Part shown: one piece after another, positions 1-8,591 of the stretch
Position numbering within the stretch: position 1 is the first letter of the stretch
How the letters are laid out: every line of letters begins with the position of its first letter
Assembly: GCA_020024455.1 (NCBI GenBank)
Contig: JAHHTU010000027.1
Location: 1-34,512, forward strand
Direction of reading: 5' to 3'
Length of the DNA stretch: 34,512 nucleotides
Source: Anaerotignum sp.
GTDB taxonomy: Bacteria; Bacillota; Clostridia; Lachnospirales; Anaerotignaceae
Notes under the pieces: generated by a model
What the model was told of the DNA's origin: nothing
Databases searched by the model: none
Seen by the model: the letters and a program-made list of their open reading frames with translations, nothing else
Translations under genes and position numbers: made by a program

Positions 1-55
1 GTAAGGCAACGGATTCTGATTCCGTCATTCGCAGGTTCGAATCCTGCTACCCTAG
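1..55 (+). tRNA. tRNA-Gln (anticodon CUG), 5' part cut off by the window edge
   Basis: The anticodon stem is ACGGA (9-13) pairing with TCCGT (21-25) around the 7-base loop TTCTGAT, which puts anticodon CTG at 16-18 and so reads the glutamine codon CAG. The T arm is GCAGG (31-35), loop TTCGAAT and CCTGC (43-47). The 3' acceptor strand is 48-54 with discriminator G at 55. The encoded 3' end runs on as CT rather than CCA, so CCA would have to be added after transcription. The 5' acceptor strand and most of the D arm lie outside the window. Confidence 0.9.
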
Positions 56-62
56 CTTTCGG

Positions 63-88
63 AAGTCTGTATCAAACAGGCTTTTTTT
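63..88 (+). terminator. Intrinsic terminator after the tRNA
   Basis: AAGTCTGT (63-70) pairs with ACAGGCTT (76-83) around the loop ATCAA with one G-U pair, followed by a run of T. It lies directly downstream of the tRNA and would end the tRNA transcript. Confidence 0.75.
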
Positions 89-145
89 GTTTTGTATAAT
101 ATTTTTCGGAAAAATAAGGAAAATGCATTTGTATGCAAAAAAACA

Positions 146-174
146 TTTCAAAAAAAATTAAAAGATGATATAAT
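146..174 (+). promoter_or_regulatory. Possible sigma-A promoter for the Asp23-family gene
   Basis: A perfect -10 hexamer TATAAT lies at 169-174. The only -35 at 17-base spacing is the weak TTTCAA (146-151). Its place after the tRNA terminator and about 65 bases before the first gene fits a promoter for the yloU-fakA unit. Confidence 0.4.
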
Positions 175-239
175 AAGGATATCTATATGCAATAAATTGA
201 TAGGAACATTCCAAAATATCAGATTGGAGGTTATCATAT

Positions 240-596
240 ATGACAGCGAAACTGGAAAATGAATATGGCGTAATTAGTATTGACCATGAGGTGATTGCTA
301 GAATTGCAGGATATGCTGCCATTGAATGTTATGGCATTGTGGGCATGGCTGCAAAAAATGTCAAAGATGGTTTGGTACAACTTTTGAAATTGGAAAGTTT
401 GACAAAAGGTATTAAAATGCAGATACATGCAAATAAAATCAGTTTGGATTTACACATTATTGTGGAATACGGTACCAATTTTTCCGCCATCGCAGACAAT
501 ATTATCAGTACTGTAAAATATTCTGTGGAAGAATATACAGGGCTTGCCGTAGAAGATGTAAACATCTTTGTAGATGGCGTGCGTGTGGACGGCTAA
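240..596 (+). CDS. yloU: Asp23/Gls24 family envelope-stress protein (YloU-like)
   Basis: This 118-residue protein has the Asp23/Gls24 (DUF322) pattern: an N-terminal stretch resembling ISIDHEVIARIAGYAA, then GIVGMAAK, and a C-terminal half ending in a VEDVNIFVDGV-like strand. Family members are small soluble proteins linked to the cell envelope and alkaline or general stress; the exact biochemical role is not settled. ATG 240 has a good GGAGG at 226-230. Length matches B. subtilis YloU (about 120 residues). It is followed at once by fakA, the yloU-yloV pairing widely conserved in Bacillota, so the two are very likely one operon. No signal peptide or membrane segment is visible. Family assignment is firm; function is not. 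Confidence 0.9.
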   Translation: MTAKLENEYGVISIDHEVIARIAGYAAIECYGIVGMAAKNVKDGLVQLLKLESLTKGIKMQIHANKISLDLHIIVEYGTNFSAIADNIISTVKYSVEEYTGLAVEDVNIFVDGVRVDG

Positions 597-615
597 GAAC
601 AAGGAGGAACAAACG

Positions 616-2289
616 TTGAGTGTGACAAAATTGAATGGATACCGTTTGCAAAAGATGATTATTGCAGGTGCAAATGCCTTGATTGCAAATAAACAAACGG
701 TAGATGCAATGAATGTGTTTCCTGTGCCAGATGGCGATACAGGAACAAATATGTCTTTGACTGTTTTGGCGGCAGCAAAAGAAGCGGAAAAAGGCGATGC
801 GTTGCGTGTAGATGAAGTAACAAAACGTGCAGCAAGTGGTGCTTTGCGTGGGGCAAGAGGAAACTCTGGTGTCATTACATCACAGTTGTTTCGTGGGTTT
901 GCAAAAGGCTTGGAAGGGCTGGAAGAAGCAGGCGTAAAAGAATTGGCTGCGGCGATGGAACAAGGCGTGAAAACAGCATATAAAGCGGTTATGAAACCAA
1001 AAGAAGGTACGATTTTGACCGTTGCCAGAGCTTGTGCGGAAGCCGCAGAACAGGCTTGTCATGAAATAGATGATATTGAGTTGTTCTTGAAAAAAGTGTT
1101 GGAGCATGGGCATATTGTGTTAAATCAAACACCTGATATGCTGCCTGTACTCAAAGAAGCCGGTGTGGTAGACGCCGGTGGCAGAGGCTTATTGTATGTT
1201 TTGGAAGGGGCATTGGAGCATATCCATACCGAAGAAGAAATTGCATTGGCAGAACCAACACAAGAAAACAAACAAACATATGCAGCATTGGTGTCTGTGG
1301 ATAATCAAAGTATTACATTTGGATATTGTACAGAATTTTTTATCAATGTAAAACAGCCAGATGATACAACCATACAACAGTTAAAATCTTATTTGGGAAC
1401 GATTGGCGACTCTGTGGTGTGTGTGAGTGATGATGAAATCATCAAAATTCATGTGCATACAGACCACCCCGGACTGGCTCTGGAAAAAGCGTTGACGATT
1501 GGTAGTTTGAGTGGATTGAAAATTGATAATATGAGAGAACAACACAATAATATCATTGATTTTGATGCACCGGCAAAGCCAGCACAATCTACCACAATCA
1601 AACCGGCAGAAAAACAAAATACACCAAAAAAAGAGATTGGCTTTGTGGCAATATCCGCAGGAGAAGGATTGACAGCAATTTTCCGCAATTTGGGCGTAGA
1701 TGAAGTCATCGAAGGTGGACAAACCATGAACCCCAGTACAGAAGATATTTTGAATGCGGTAGAAAAAGTAAATGCAGACCATGTATTTATATTCCCCAAT
1801 AATAAAAATATCATATTGGCGGCAGAACAGGCAGCGATATTATCCGAAGATAAAAAATTGCACGTTATTCCGACAAAATCTGTACCGCAAGGGATTACAG
1901 CGATGTTCTGTTATGAAAGTGGTGCAGATGCACAGGAATTGGAAGAGGCAATGAAAGAAGCTATCAAAACTGTAACAACCGCATCTGTGACATTTGCAGT
2001 CAGAGAAACAACCATTGGTGAAAAACAAATCCAAGAAGGCGATTTGTTGGGAATGTTGGAAGACAGCATTGCTGTGGTAGGGCAAGATATGGCACAAACC
2101 ACCAAAGACCTTTTAGCAAAGGCAGTCACAGAGGACAGCGAAATGATTGGTGTATATTATGGTGCTGATGTGTCTGAACAAGAAGCGGCAGAAATGGTGG
2201 CATATATCGAAGAAACATATCCGGATTGTGAAGTAGAATTACAATCCGGTGGACAACCACTGTATTATTATATCATTTCTGTGGAATAA
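616..2289 (+). CDS. fakA: Fatty acid kinase ATP-binding subunit FakA (DAK2-domain, YloV-like), TTG start
   Basis: FakA phosphorylates fatty acids held by a FakB (DegV-family) partner, giving acyl-phosphate for phospholipid synthesis. The protein is 557 residues from the chosen start, close to B. subtilis YloV. The DhaL/DAK2-type kinase domain fills roughly residues 1-200, with the Mg/ATP motif NVFPVPDGDTGTN near residue 33 and RGARGNSGV near 79. A linker and a C-terminal FakA-type domain follow. An in-frame ATG at 574 lies inside yloU and has no ribosome site; TTG 616 has a perfect AAGGAGG at 601-607 with 8-base spacing, so I prefer TTG. No fakB is in the window, so the partner must be elsewhere. 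plsX and acpP at 15.0-16.4 kb belong to the same pathway. Confidence 0.9.
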   Translation: MSVTKLNGYRLQKMIIAGANALIANKQTVDAMNVFPVPDGDTGTNMSLTVLAAAKEAEKGDALRVDEVTKRAASGALRGARGNSGVITSQLFRGFAKGLEGLEEAGVKELAAAMEQGVKTAYKAVMKPKEGTILTVARACAEAAEQACHEIDDIELFLKKVLEHGHIVLNQTPDMLPVLKEAGVVDAGGRGLLYVLEGALEHIHTEEEIALAEPTQENKQTYAALVSVDNQSITFGYCTEFFINVKQPDDTTIQQLKSYLGTIGDSVVCVSDDEIIKIHVHTDHPGLALEKALTIGSLSGLKIDNMREQHNNIIDFDAPAKPAQSTTIKPAEKQNTPKKEIGFVAISAGEGLTAIFRNLGVDEVIEGGQTMNPSTEDILNAVEKVNADHVFIFPNNKNIILAAEQAAILSEDKKLHVIPTKSVPQGITAMFCYESGADAQELEEAMKEAIKTVTTASVTFAVRETTIGEKQIQEGDLLGMLEDSIAVVGQDMAQTTKDLLAKAVTEDSEMIGVYYGADVSEQEAAEMVAYIEETYPDCEVELQSGGQPLYYYIISVE

Positions 2290-2306
2290 CATAAAAAACA
2301 AATGAC

Positions 2307-2351
2307 AAAGGGGAAATTTCTTTATGTATAAAGATGTTTCCTCTTTTATTT
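2307..2351 (+). terminator. Possible terminator or attenuator between fakA and recG
   Basis: AAAGGGGAAA (2307-2316) pairs with TTTCCTCTTT (2337-2346), with one G-U pair. An inner CTTTAT/ATAAAG stem prolongs the helix, and a T-rich tail follows. It could reduce read-through from fakA into recG. Confidence 0.5.
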
Positions 2352-2375
2352 TGTATCGTATAAAGGGGAAAGCAT

Positions 2376-4418
2376 ATGGAGCAAAAACAATCGGTTTCTG
2401 TATTGAAACAGGTCGGAGAACAACGATTAAAAAAATTAAATCAAATGGGGATTGCAACCATTGGTGATTTGTTGACGCATTATCCAAGGGAATACAAAGA
2501 CCGCAGTCGATTGGTGAAAATAGCCGATTTATCAGAAACAGAGGAAAATACATTCATTGCCTATGTGCGAGGGCAGGGCAAAGTAGCAAGAAACGGCAAG
2601 CTGGTTGTGACACGGTTGAAAGTATTTGACGAAACCGGAGAAATGACATTGGTATGGTACAATCAACCATATATGAAAACGGCATTGCAAATGGGAGAGG
2701 CATATTTGTTTACAGGTGTTTTGCAAAAAAAATATCGCACAAAAGAAGTGGTTTCTCCGGAATATGAAAAAATTGGGGAACATTTTGCGGGCGGCCGTAT
2801 TGTACCAATTTATCCAACTGTAAAAGGCATTTCTCAAAAAATGTTGCGAGGGTATTTGGAAACGGCATTGTCAGAAATGCATGGGACATTGGAAGAATAT
2901 TTGCCGCTATGGTTACGCACGAAATATCATTTGGCAGAACGTAATTTTGCAGTACAAAATATTCATTTTCCACATACGGAACAGGCATTTTATGATGCAA
3001 GATACCGTTTGGTGTTTGAAGAATTTTTTTTGCTGCAAACGGCTTTGTTTTCTTTACGGGAAATTTGGAAACACAAAGAAGATGGTATTGTGATGCAACA
3101 GTCGGAGGCTTTGAGTATGTTTCAAAAGCAACTCCCATTTGAAATGACAGATGCACAAAAAAAGGTGTTGGAAGAAATCAAAGCGGATTTGACAGCAGGC
3201 GGTGTCATGAACCGATTGGTGCAAGGGGACGTAGGAAGTGGGAAAACAGCTGTGGCAATGGCAGTTTCCTATTGGGTGATACAAAATGGATATCAAGCCG
3301 TTTTGATGGCACCCACAGAAGTGTTGGCAGAGCAACACGGCAAATCCTTTACGGATTTGTTTGCACCATTGGGGATTTCCGTTGTGCTTTTGACAGGCAG
3401 TATGACTGCAAAACAAAAAAGAGAGGCATTGGCAAAAATTGCAGATGGTACTGCAAATATGATTATTGGTACACACGCAGTCATACAACAAAGTGTGGTA
3501 TATCATCGGGTGGGGATTGTGATTACAGATGAACAGCATCGCTTTGGGGTGAAACAAAGAGGAATGTTGGCAGAAAAAGGCGTTTCCCCACATATATTGG
3601 TCATGACAGCAACACCAATTCCACGGACGTTGGCATTAATTTTATATGGGGATTTGGATATTTCTATCATTGATACATTACCACCGGGCAGAAAACCGGT
3701 GGATACGCTGGCGGTCAATACTTCTTATCGGCAACGGATATATCAATTTTTGGAAAAAGAAGTCGGTGCAGGCAGACAAGTGTATGTCATTTGTCCTATG
3801 ATTGAAGAAAATGAAAAGCTGGAAGTGGAAAATGTACTTTCTTACACAGAAACATTGCAACAGACATTGTCAAACTGTCGTGTGGTGTGTGTACATGGGA
3901 AAATGAAAGCCAAACAAAAACAAGAAATTATGGACGATTTTGTGGCAGGCAATACAGATGTATTGGTTTCCACAACGGTTATTGAAGTGGGTATCAATGT
4001 CCCAAATGCAACCGTGATGCTGATTGAAAATGCAGAGCGTTTTGGGTTGGCACAGTTGCACCAACTGCGTGGACGTGTGGGACGTGGTGCAGAAAAATCA
4101 TATTGTATACTGGTCAGTGATGCAAAAAATAAAATTGCAAAACAACGGTTGCAAACGATGACAAAAACGACAGATGGTTTTGTGATTTCGGAGCAGGATT
4201 TGAAATTGCGTGGACCCGGTGATTTTTTCGGCACAAGACAGCATGGATTGCCCGAATTAAAAATTGCAAATTTGTACCAAGATACACAAATATTAAAAGC
4301 CGCACAAAAAGCTGCAAAAGAATTGTTGGAGACAGACAATTTATTAGAACAAAAAGAACATATGCTGTTAAAAAATTATATTTCGACATGGTTTGATGGT
4401 AAAAATTTGGAATTGTAG
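2376..4418 (+). CDS. recG: ATP-dependent DNA helicase RecG
   Basis: RecG is a superfamily 2 helicase that remodels stalled forks and branched recombination intermediates. At 680 residues it has normal family length. An N-terminal wedge/OB-fold region (about 1-170, starting GEQRLKKLNQMGI) precedes two helicase lobes. Walker A is QGDVGSGKT near residue 283, the DEQH box is DEQHRFG near 385, motif III is MTATPIPRTLAL near 410, and motif VI is LHQLRGRVGRG. The C-terminal FFGTRQHGLPE segment is typical of RecG. ATG 2376 follows AAAGGGGA at 2362-2369. It lies downstream of yloU-fakA as in many Bacillota, here without the sdaAB-sdaAA genes found between them in Bacillus. The 86-base gap contains a hairpin, so its expression may be partly independent. 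Confidence 0.97.
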   Translation: MEQKQSVSVLKQVGEQRLKKLNQMGIATIGDLLTHYPREYKDRSRLVKIADLSETEENTFIAYVRGQGKVARNGKLVVTRLKVFDETGEMTLVWYNQPYMKTALQMGEAYLFTGVLQKKYRTKEVVSPEYEKIGEHFAGGRIVPIYPTVKGISQKMLRGYLETALSEMHGTLEEYLPLWLRTKYHLAERNFAVQNIHFPHTEQAFYDARYRLVFEEFFLLQTALFSLREIWKHKEDGIVMQQSEALSMFQKQLPFEMTDAQKKVLEEIKADLTAGGVMNRLVQGDVGSGKTAVAMAVSYWVIQNGYQAVLMAPTEVLAEQHGKSFTDLFAPLGISVVLLTGSMTAKQKREALAKIADGTANMIIGTHAVIQQSVVYHRVGIVITDEQHRFGVKQRGMLAEKGVSPHILVMTATPIPRTLALILYGDLDISIIDTLPPGRKPVDTLAVNTSYRQRIYQFLEKEVGAGRQVYVICPMIEENEKLEVENVLSYTETLQQTLSNCRVVCVHGKMKAKQKQEIMDDFVAGNTDVLVSTTVIEVGINVPNATVMLIENAERFGLAQLHQLRGRVGRGAEKSYCILVSDAKNKIAKQRLQTMTKTTDGFVISEQDLKLRGPGDFFGTRQHGLPELKIANLYQDTQILKAAQKAAKELLETDNLLEQKEHMLLKNYISTWFDGKNLEL

Positions 4419-4429
4419 ACAGGTTCTTG

Positions 4430-4458
4430 TTGTGTTTTCAAATGTTCTTTGGTATACT
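4430..4458 (+). promoter_or_regulatory. Probable extended -10 promoter for rsmD-coaD
   Basis: The -10 TATACT (4453-4458) is preceded by TGG at 4450-4452, which makes an extended -10. At 17-base spacing the -35 is a weak TTGTGT (4430-4435). It lies in the 85-base gap between recG and rsmD. Confidence 0.5.
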
Positions 4459-4503
4459 TAATGCGTATATGTAAAAAAATTGATTGAATAAGGTGATTGA
4501 AGT

Positions 4504-5064
4504 ATGCGTGTCATCGCAGGCTCTGCAAAGGGGCATAAACTGCAAACGATAGAGGGCTTGGAAACAAGACCCACAACAGACAGAATCAAAGAAACATTGT
4601 TTAATATCATTGCATTTGATTTGCCACAATGTCGGTTTTTGGATTTGTTTTCCGGCAGTGGTGCAATCGGCATTGAAGCATTGAGCCGTGGAGCGGCAGA
4701 GGCTGTTTTTGTGGAACAGTCTGCACAATGTCAACAAATCATTACACAAAATTTAATACATACCAGATTGCAAGACCATGCACTGGTGATGGGGTTGTCG
4801 GTGGAAGTGGCTTTGGACAAGCTATCCCAACAAAAAAAACAATTTGATATGATATTTATGGACCCACCCTATGCAGCAGATTTGACAACAGCAGCCATAC
4901 AAACCATTGTGGATAAGCATTTGCTGGCAAAAGACGGGATTATCATTGTGGAACACAGCACAAAAAATCAAATCATACCACCAAATGGTTGGTGTGTGTA
5001 TCGCAAAAAAGATTATAAAACAACGACAATTTCTTTTTTGTGTGTGGAGGAAACAGAAGTATGA
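4504..5064 (+). CDS. rsmD: 16S rRNA (guanine(966)-N2)-methyltransferase RsmD
   Basis: RsmD methylates G966 of 16S rRNA (E. coli numbering) in the small subunit using S-adenosylmethionine. The 186-residue protein shows the family N-terminus MRVIAGSAKG, the TRPTTDRIKETLFN segment, the SAM-binding LDLFSGSGAIGIEALSRGA loop near residues 46-64, and the catalytic motif DPPY at 120-123. The ribosome site is only a modest AAGGTG. Its stop codon overlaps the coaD start in an ATGA arrangement (5061-5064), implying translational coupling. The rsmD-coaD pair is the Bacillota ylbH-coaD arrangement. Confidence 0.95.
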   Translation: MRVIAGSAKGHKLQTIEGLETRPTTDRIKETLFNIIAFDLPQCRFLDLFSGSGAIGIEALSRGAAEAVFVEQSAQCQQIITQNLIHTRLQDHALVMGLSVEVALDKLSQQKKQFDMIFMDPPYAADLTTAAIQTIVDKHLLAKDGIIIVEHSTKNQIIPPNGWCVYRKKDYKTTTISFLCVEETEV

Positions 5065-5540
5065 AAAAAGCAATTTATGCAGGAAGTTTTGACCCTGTCA
5101 CATTGGGGCATTTGGATATTATCGAAAGAGCTGCAAAATTAGTAGATGTTTTGGTGGTGGCGGTTTTGGAAAATCCAAATAAAAAGACACTGTTTACCGT
5201 AGAAGAACGAAAAATCCATCTGGAAATGGTTACAAAACATATTGAAAATGTGCAAGTTGACTCATTTTGCGGATTGCTGGCAGATTTTGCAACCAAAATC
5301 GGTGCATCTGTGGCTGTGCGTGGTCTGCGAAATGCTGTGGATTTTGCCGCAGAATATCAAATGTATTTGATTAACCGAAAATTGGGAAAAGAAATTGAAA
5401 CCATCTTTTTGGCGGCAGATGAGGAGCATTTGGCGTTAAGTTCCACCAATGCAAAAGAGGTTGCTGTATTCGGCGGTAATATTGATTTTATGGTGCCAAA
5501 AGAAATACAGCCTTTTGTTGTAAAGAAATATCAAAAATAA
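5061..5540 (+). CDS. coaD: Phosphopantetheine adenylyltransferase CoaD
   Basis: CoaD transfers AMP from ATP to 4'-phosphopantetheine, the penultimate step of coenzyme A synthesis. The 159-residue protein begins MKKAIYAGSFDPVTLGH, with the nucleotidyltransferase (T/H)xGH motif as TLGH at 14-17. It then has the family segments AVRGLRNAVDFAAEYQM and LSSTNAKE near the C-terminus, the latter being the ISSTxxKE-type ATP-binding motif. ATG 5061 overlaps the rsmD stop by 4 bases and has GGAGG at 5046-5050. An upstream in-frame ATG at 5040 would sit on this ribosome site and is unlikely. Length matches the family (about 160). Confidence 0.96.
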   Translation: MKKAIYAGSFDPVTLGHLDIIERAAKLVDVLVVAVLENPNKKTLFTVEERKIHLEMVTKHIENVQVDSFCGLLADFATKIGASVAVRGLRNAVDFAAEYQMYLINRKLGKEIETIFLAADEEHLALSSTNAKEVAVFGGNIDFMVPKEIQPFVVKKYQK

Positions 5541-5562
5541 ATGGAATGGGGAGGGAGAAAGC

Positions 5563-6066
5563 ATGGAGTCTGTATTGCAACTATTAGATGAATTGGAAGA
5601 AATATTGGATAATAGCCGTGCTGTGCCATTTAGCAATAAAGTTTCGGTAGATAAAGAAGAAATTTATGATATTATCAGTGAAATTCGTGTACGCTTGCCA
5701 AACGAATTGAAGCAGTCCAAATGGGTTGTGGAAGAACGCAATAAAATATTGATTGATGCACAAAAGGAAGCAGATGAAATCGTCAAAAGTGCAGAAAACA
5801 GAATGGTGCGCTTGGTGGAAGATAACGAAGTGACAAAAAAAGCATATGACCAAGCGGCTGCCATCATTGATTCTGCGAAAAAGACAGCAAAAGAAATGCG
5901 TTTGGGTGCTGTGGAATACTCTGAAAATATGCTCTCTGAGGCAGAAAGCAAATTGAAAGAGTTAAAAGCCGTGGTATATAGCGAAAGTATCAAAACAGAT
6001 GAATATTTCGCACAGACATTGGATATTTTGAGCGAAAATATTCAAGAATTGCGTATGAGCAAATGA
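5563..6066 (+). CDS. Coiled-coil protein of unknown function downstream of coaD
   Basis: A 167-residue protein, very rich in Glu, Lys and Ala and with almost no Pro or Gly. The region from about residue 50 to 150 has heptad-like spacing (for example EERNKILIDAQKEADEIVK), so a long coiled coil is predicted. Annotation pipelines often label such proteins as ATP synthase subunit B/H-like because of the coiled coil, which is probably misleading: no membrane helix is present. The start is well supported by GGGAGG at 5549-5554. It lies 22 bases after coaD and probably shares its operon. It ends 4 bases before the convergent ylbJ stop. A scaffold or DivIVA-like role is possible but not shown. Confidence 0.85.
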   Translation: MESVLQLLDELEEILDNSRAVPFSNKVSVDKEEIYDIISEIRVRLPNELKQSKWVVEERNKILIDAQKEADEIVKSAENRMVRLVEDNEVTKKAYDQAAAIIDSAKKTAKEMRLGAVEYSENMLSEAESKLKELKAVVYSESIKTDEYFAQTLDILSENIQELRMSK

Positions 6067-6070
6067 TGGC

Positions 6071-7147
6071 TTATTTGCCCAAAATTGCAATATATAACAA
6101 AAACAAAGCACAGAAAGCAAAAAATGGAGAAAAGGCGGTTGCTGTATGTAGGGAACATACAGGAACTGCTTTTTGTATGTCCGAAAAAAAGAAAGGGCAA
6201 ATCCATAAAAACAATAAACAGGCAAACAGAATATGTATGAGTTTTGCCAATATGTATTTTGGAAAGCTGATGGGTAGGTTGCCGCAAACACCAAATGTCT
6301 GCCCTAATATGGAAAAGCCGCCAAAGCAAAGCAAAGCAACACAAAAACAACCTCTTATCCAAAAAGGTTCACTTGCTGTGCTGATTTGATAGGTACCGTT
6401 TGTCATTTCAAAAATACCGCTGCATATCCCTTTTAGCATTGTTTCGGAACAGGCAGAACCGGAACATAGTTTTGCCAAAAAAGAAAATACGCCAAATACG
6501 TCCAATGCTTTTGTAAAAACGGAAAAAAACACCAGATATCCCCCAATTTGTGCAACGGTAAGCAATGCGTCAGATATGCAGTTAGATAATATATCGGAAA
6601 AAGGCTGCTTTTCGATGTGTGGGCAATCGTATGTACCAAGGGGTGTGCTTTTATAAAAACGACAAAACATACCGGTTAGTATTGCCCCGCCAAATATGGA
6701 GAACAAAAAGGCATATCCAACATGAGCATTGCCAAAAAAACCTGTGCCGACTGTCCCAATTACAAACAATGGTCCGGGATTGTTGCAAAAGCAAAATATT
6801 TTTTGTGCTTCCGAATGTGAAATTTGTTTGTTTTCGTATAACATGGCAGTGGTTTTTGCTCCCATGGGATAACCGGAAAGAAACCCCGCTACCAATGGAA
6901 ATGCACACACACCCGATAAACCAAATAAGGGTTTCATAATGGGTTGTAAGAGATGCCCAAGCTGTTGTGCAAATCCCAAGCGAAACAAAATACCGCAGGC
7001 GGTTAAAAAAGGAAATAAAGAGGGTAATACCGTAGAAAACCAAAGCGAAAAGCTTTGGGAAGATGTCAAAAGCATTTCATCGGGAAAACATAATAATGCC
7101 AAAAGCAATATACAGACACACACTGTCAAAAGCATATTTTTTATCAT
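6071..7147 (-). CDS. ylbJ: Sporulation integral membrane protein YlbJ
   Basis: A 358-residue polytopic membrane protein of the nucleoside-transporter gate-domain type. It begins with a hydrophobic helix (LLTVCVCILLLALLCF) and carries the conserved family stretch FPLVAGFLSGYPMGAK near residue 80, followed by FCFCNNPGP. B. subtilis YlbJ is a sigma-E-controlled protein needed for efficient spore formation; its substrate is unknown. The position between coaD and the ylbM homologue matches the Bacillus ylbH-coaD-ylbJ-ylbM order. It is somewhat shorter than B. subtilis YlbJ (about 400). The minus-strand start has AAGGA 9 bases upstream. It suggests an endospore former. Confidence 0.9.
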   Translation of the reverse strand: MIKNMLLTVCVCILLLALLCFPDEMLLTSSQSFSLWFSTVLPSLFPFLTACGILFRLGFAQQLGHLLQPIMKPLFGLSGVCAFPLVAGFLSGYPMGAKTTAMLYENKQISHSEAQKIFCFCNNPGPLFVIGTVGTGFFGNAHVGYAFLFSIFGGAILTGMFCRFYKSTPLGTYDCPHIEKQPFSDILSNCISDALLTVAQIGGYLVFFSVFTKALDVFGVFSFLAKLCSGSACSETMLKGICSGIFEMTNGTYQISTASEPFWIRGCFCVALLCFGGFSILGQTFGVCGNLPISFPKYILAKLIHILFACLLFLWICPFFFSDIQKAVPVCSLHTATAFSPFFAFCALFLLYIAILGK

Positions 7148-7170
7148 GGAAAACCGTCCTTTTTGATTTG

Positions 7171-7199
7171 GTTATACTAATGTATGTCTGTATGTGTAA
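7171..7199 (-). promoter_or_regulatory. Possible ylbJ promoter
   Basis: Reading the minus strand, TTACAC (7199-7194) and TATAAC (7176-7171) are separated by 17 bases, matching sigma-A consensus at 4/6 and 5/6. The gap also separates ylbJ from tmcAL. If ylbJ is sporulation-controlled, a sigma-E promoter would be expected, and I cannot identify one with confidence. Confidence 0.35.
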
Positions 7200-7228
7200 A
7201 ATCATGTTTTTTGTGTATATAAAATAGA

Positions 7229-8455
7229 TTATAAAATTGCCATGGGGGTGGTAAAATCTTTGTTTGGTGTACGATATAAGGGATTGGGGACTGCCAAAGC
7301 CTGTAAATCGGTTGCCAATTTTTCCAATGCCAGCAGATGCAAGCCGTCCTCGTCCAGCAATGCGGGAGCTTTTTTCAGATTGGTCAATACAGGGCATTTT
7401 GCTTGTTCTGTCAGGTCACCCAATATTTCGGCATGGTCTTTTTGAAACCCAAGCACACGAATATAAGGTAAGTGGTTGCGACGCAAAAAGTAATCCACTT
7501 CTTTGGTGCGGATATCGAGCAAAATATGTATCAAAATCCGCTGTATTTTGGTGCGTGTATAGCGTTTGCTTTTGATGAATGTAATCAAATCTTCTGCAAA
7601 ATAACCGTTTTCAACCGCACGCAAAATACGATTTTCCAATCCTTCTGTCACTTCAAAAATTTCCTGTAAATCTTCTGCACAAGTGGTACGCAGCTTATAA
7701 TGCAGGGCGGAAGTCAAATGCTCCATAGATGCAGGGGCACAACCCAAAGAGAGTTCTTTTGTCAATAAATCTCTGGTGTTTTCGGGCAGTTGCAAGAAAG
7801 CTTCTGCGGTGTTTTCGGAGAAAATGGCTGTGCGAATGGCAGAGGCAGAGGCATATTCGCCCTGCAATGTGGTATCGTCATATTGCCCGCCTTTGCGTTG
7901 TATGGTAAAGGGTTCTATGTTGCTGTGATAATAGTCCAATGCTTTCAAGTATTCCAGTCCCAATATATGATTGGGGCGGGAAAGGATTTCACTGCTGATG
8001 TTGGAAACGGTTTCCAATGCTTTTGCCCTTGCTGTGGGGTAGGATACCCCTTCATCGAGATATTGTTTTAATAAGCGTTGAAATTCTTCGGTTTCGTTCA
8101 TCATAATTTTTGCGGCTTCCTGCATGGCAGCTAAATCGCCGCTTTCAGAGCCAAAACAAAGTGCGTCTATCATATTGGCATCTTGCAAGACTTTGATACT
8201 GCCCCTTGCAAATGTTTCTGCGTTTGCCGTAGCAAACAATACAGGCAATTCCAACACCATATCCGCACCGTTTTGTAAGGCACAGGTTGCTCTTGTCCAT
8301 TTGTCAAAAATAGCAGGTTCTCCACGTTGTATAAAGCTCCCGCTCATGACAACAACAGCTCTTTGTGCATTGGTATGTACTTTGGATTTTTCTATCATGT
8401 ATTGATGTCCTTTATGAAAAGGGTTATATTCTGCAATAATGCCTACGGTTTTCAA
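7229..8455 (-). CDS. tmcAL: tRNA(Met) cytidine acetate ligase TmcAL (YlbM), TTG start
   Basis: TmcAL makes N4-acetylcytidine at the wobble position of elongator tRNA-Met using acetate and ATP. The 408-residue protein shows the nucleotidyltransferase signature IIAEYNPFHKGH, with HKGH at 14-17, followed by MSGSFIQRGEPA, DMVLELPV and CFGSESGD, all typical of the YlbM family. A conserved RPNHILGLEYLKAL segment follows. The start codon is TTG at 8455-8453, needed to include the MKTVGIIAEYNP N-terminus. A GGA-type ribosome site lies about 11 bases upstream; a nearby GTG is out of frame. It is divergent from the CheA-like gene. Acetate, its substrate, is also the product of pta-ackA nearby. Confidence 0.93.
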   Translation of the reverse strand: MKTVGIIAEYNPFHKGHQYMIEKSKVHTNAQRAVVVMSGSFIQRGEPAIFDKWTRATCALQNGADMVLELPVLFATANAETFARGSIKVLQDANMIDALCFGSESGDLAAMQEAAKIMMNETEEFQRLLKQYLDEGVSYPTARAKALETVSNISSEILSRPNHILGLEYLKALDYYHSNIEPFTIQRKGGQYDDTTLQGEYASASAIRTAIFSENTAEAFLQLPENTRDLLTKELSLGCAPASMEHLTSALHYKLRTTCAEDLQEIFEVTEGLENRILRAVENGYFAEDLITFIKSKRYTRTKIQRILIHILLDIRTKEVDYFLRRNHLPYIRVLGFQKDHAEILGDLTEQAKCPVLTNLKKAPALLDEDGLHLLALEKLATDLQALAVPNPLYRTPNKDFTTPMAIL

Positions 8456-8493
8456 AAACGGTCACGTCCTTTGCTGAAATAGTTTCTAAAAGC

Positions 8494-8502
8494 AGTATAA
8501 CA
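8494..8502 (-). promoter_or_regulatory. Possible extended -10 promoter for tmcAL
   Basis: On the minus strand the sequence reads TGT-TATACT (8502-8494), an extended -10 element about 40 bases before the TTG start. No good -35 is visible at 17-base spacing. Confidence 0.4.
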
Positions 8503-8531
8503 TATTTTTCAACATTTATATCATTTTTCTA

Positions 8532-8560
8532 TGGAAAATTTGAGGAATTCAGTCTATACT
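8532..8560 (+). promoter_or_regulatory. Possible promoter for the CheA-like gene
   Basis: TGGAAA (8532-8537) and TATACT (8555-8560) are 17 bases apart, matching sigma-A consensus at 4/6 and 5/6. The -10 lies about 30 bases upstream of the start codon, in the divergent region shared with tmcAL. Confidence 0.45.
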
Positions 8561-8591
8561 AAAAGGTAGAATATGATAGAAGGATGATAGC

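Noticed and set aside
6063..6389. 108-codon plus-strand frame within ylbJ
   Set aside because: It lies wholly inside ylbJ on the other strand and looks like random Lys/Gln-rich sequence.
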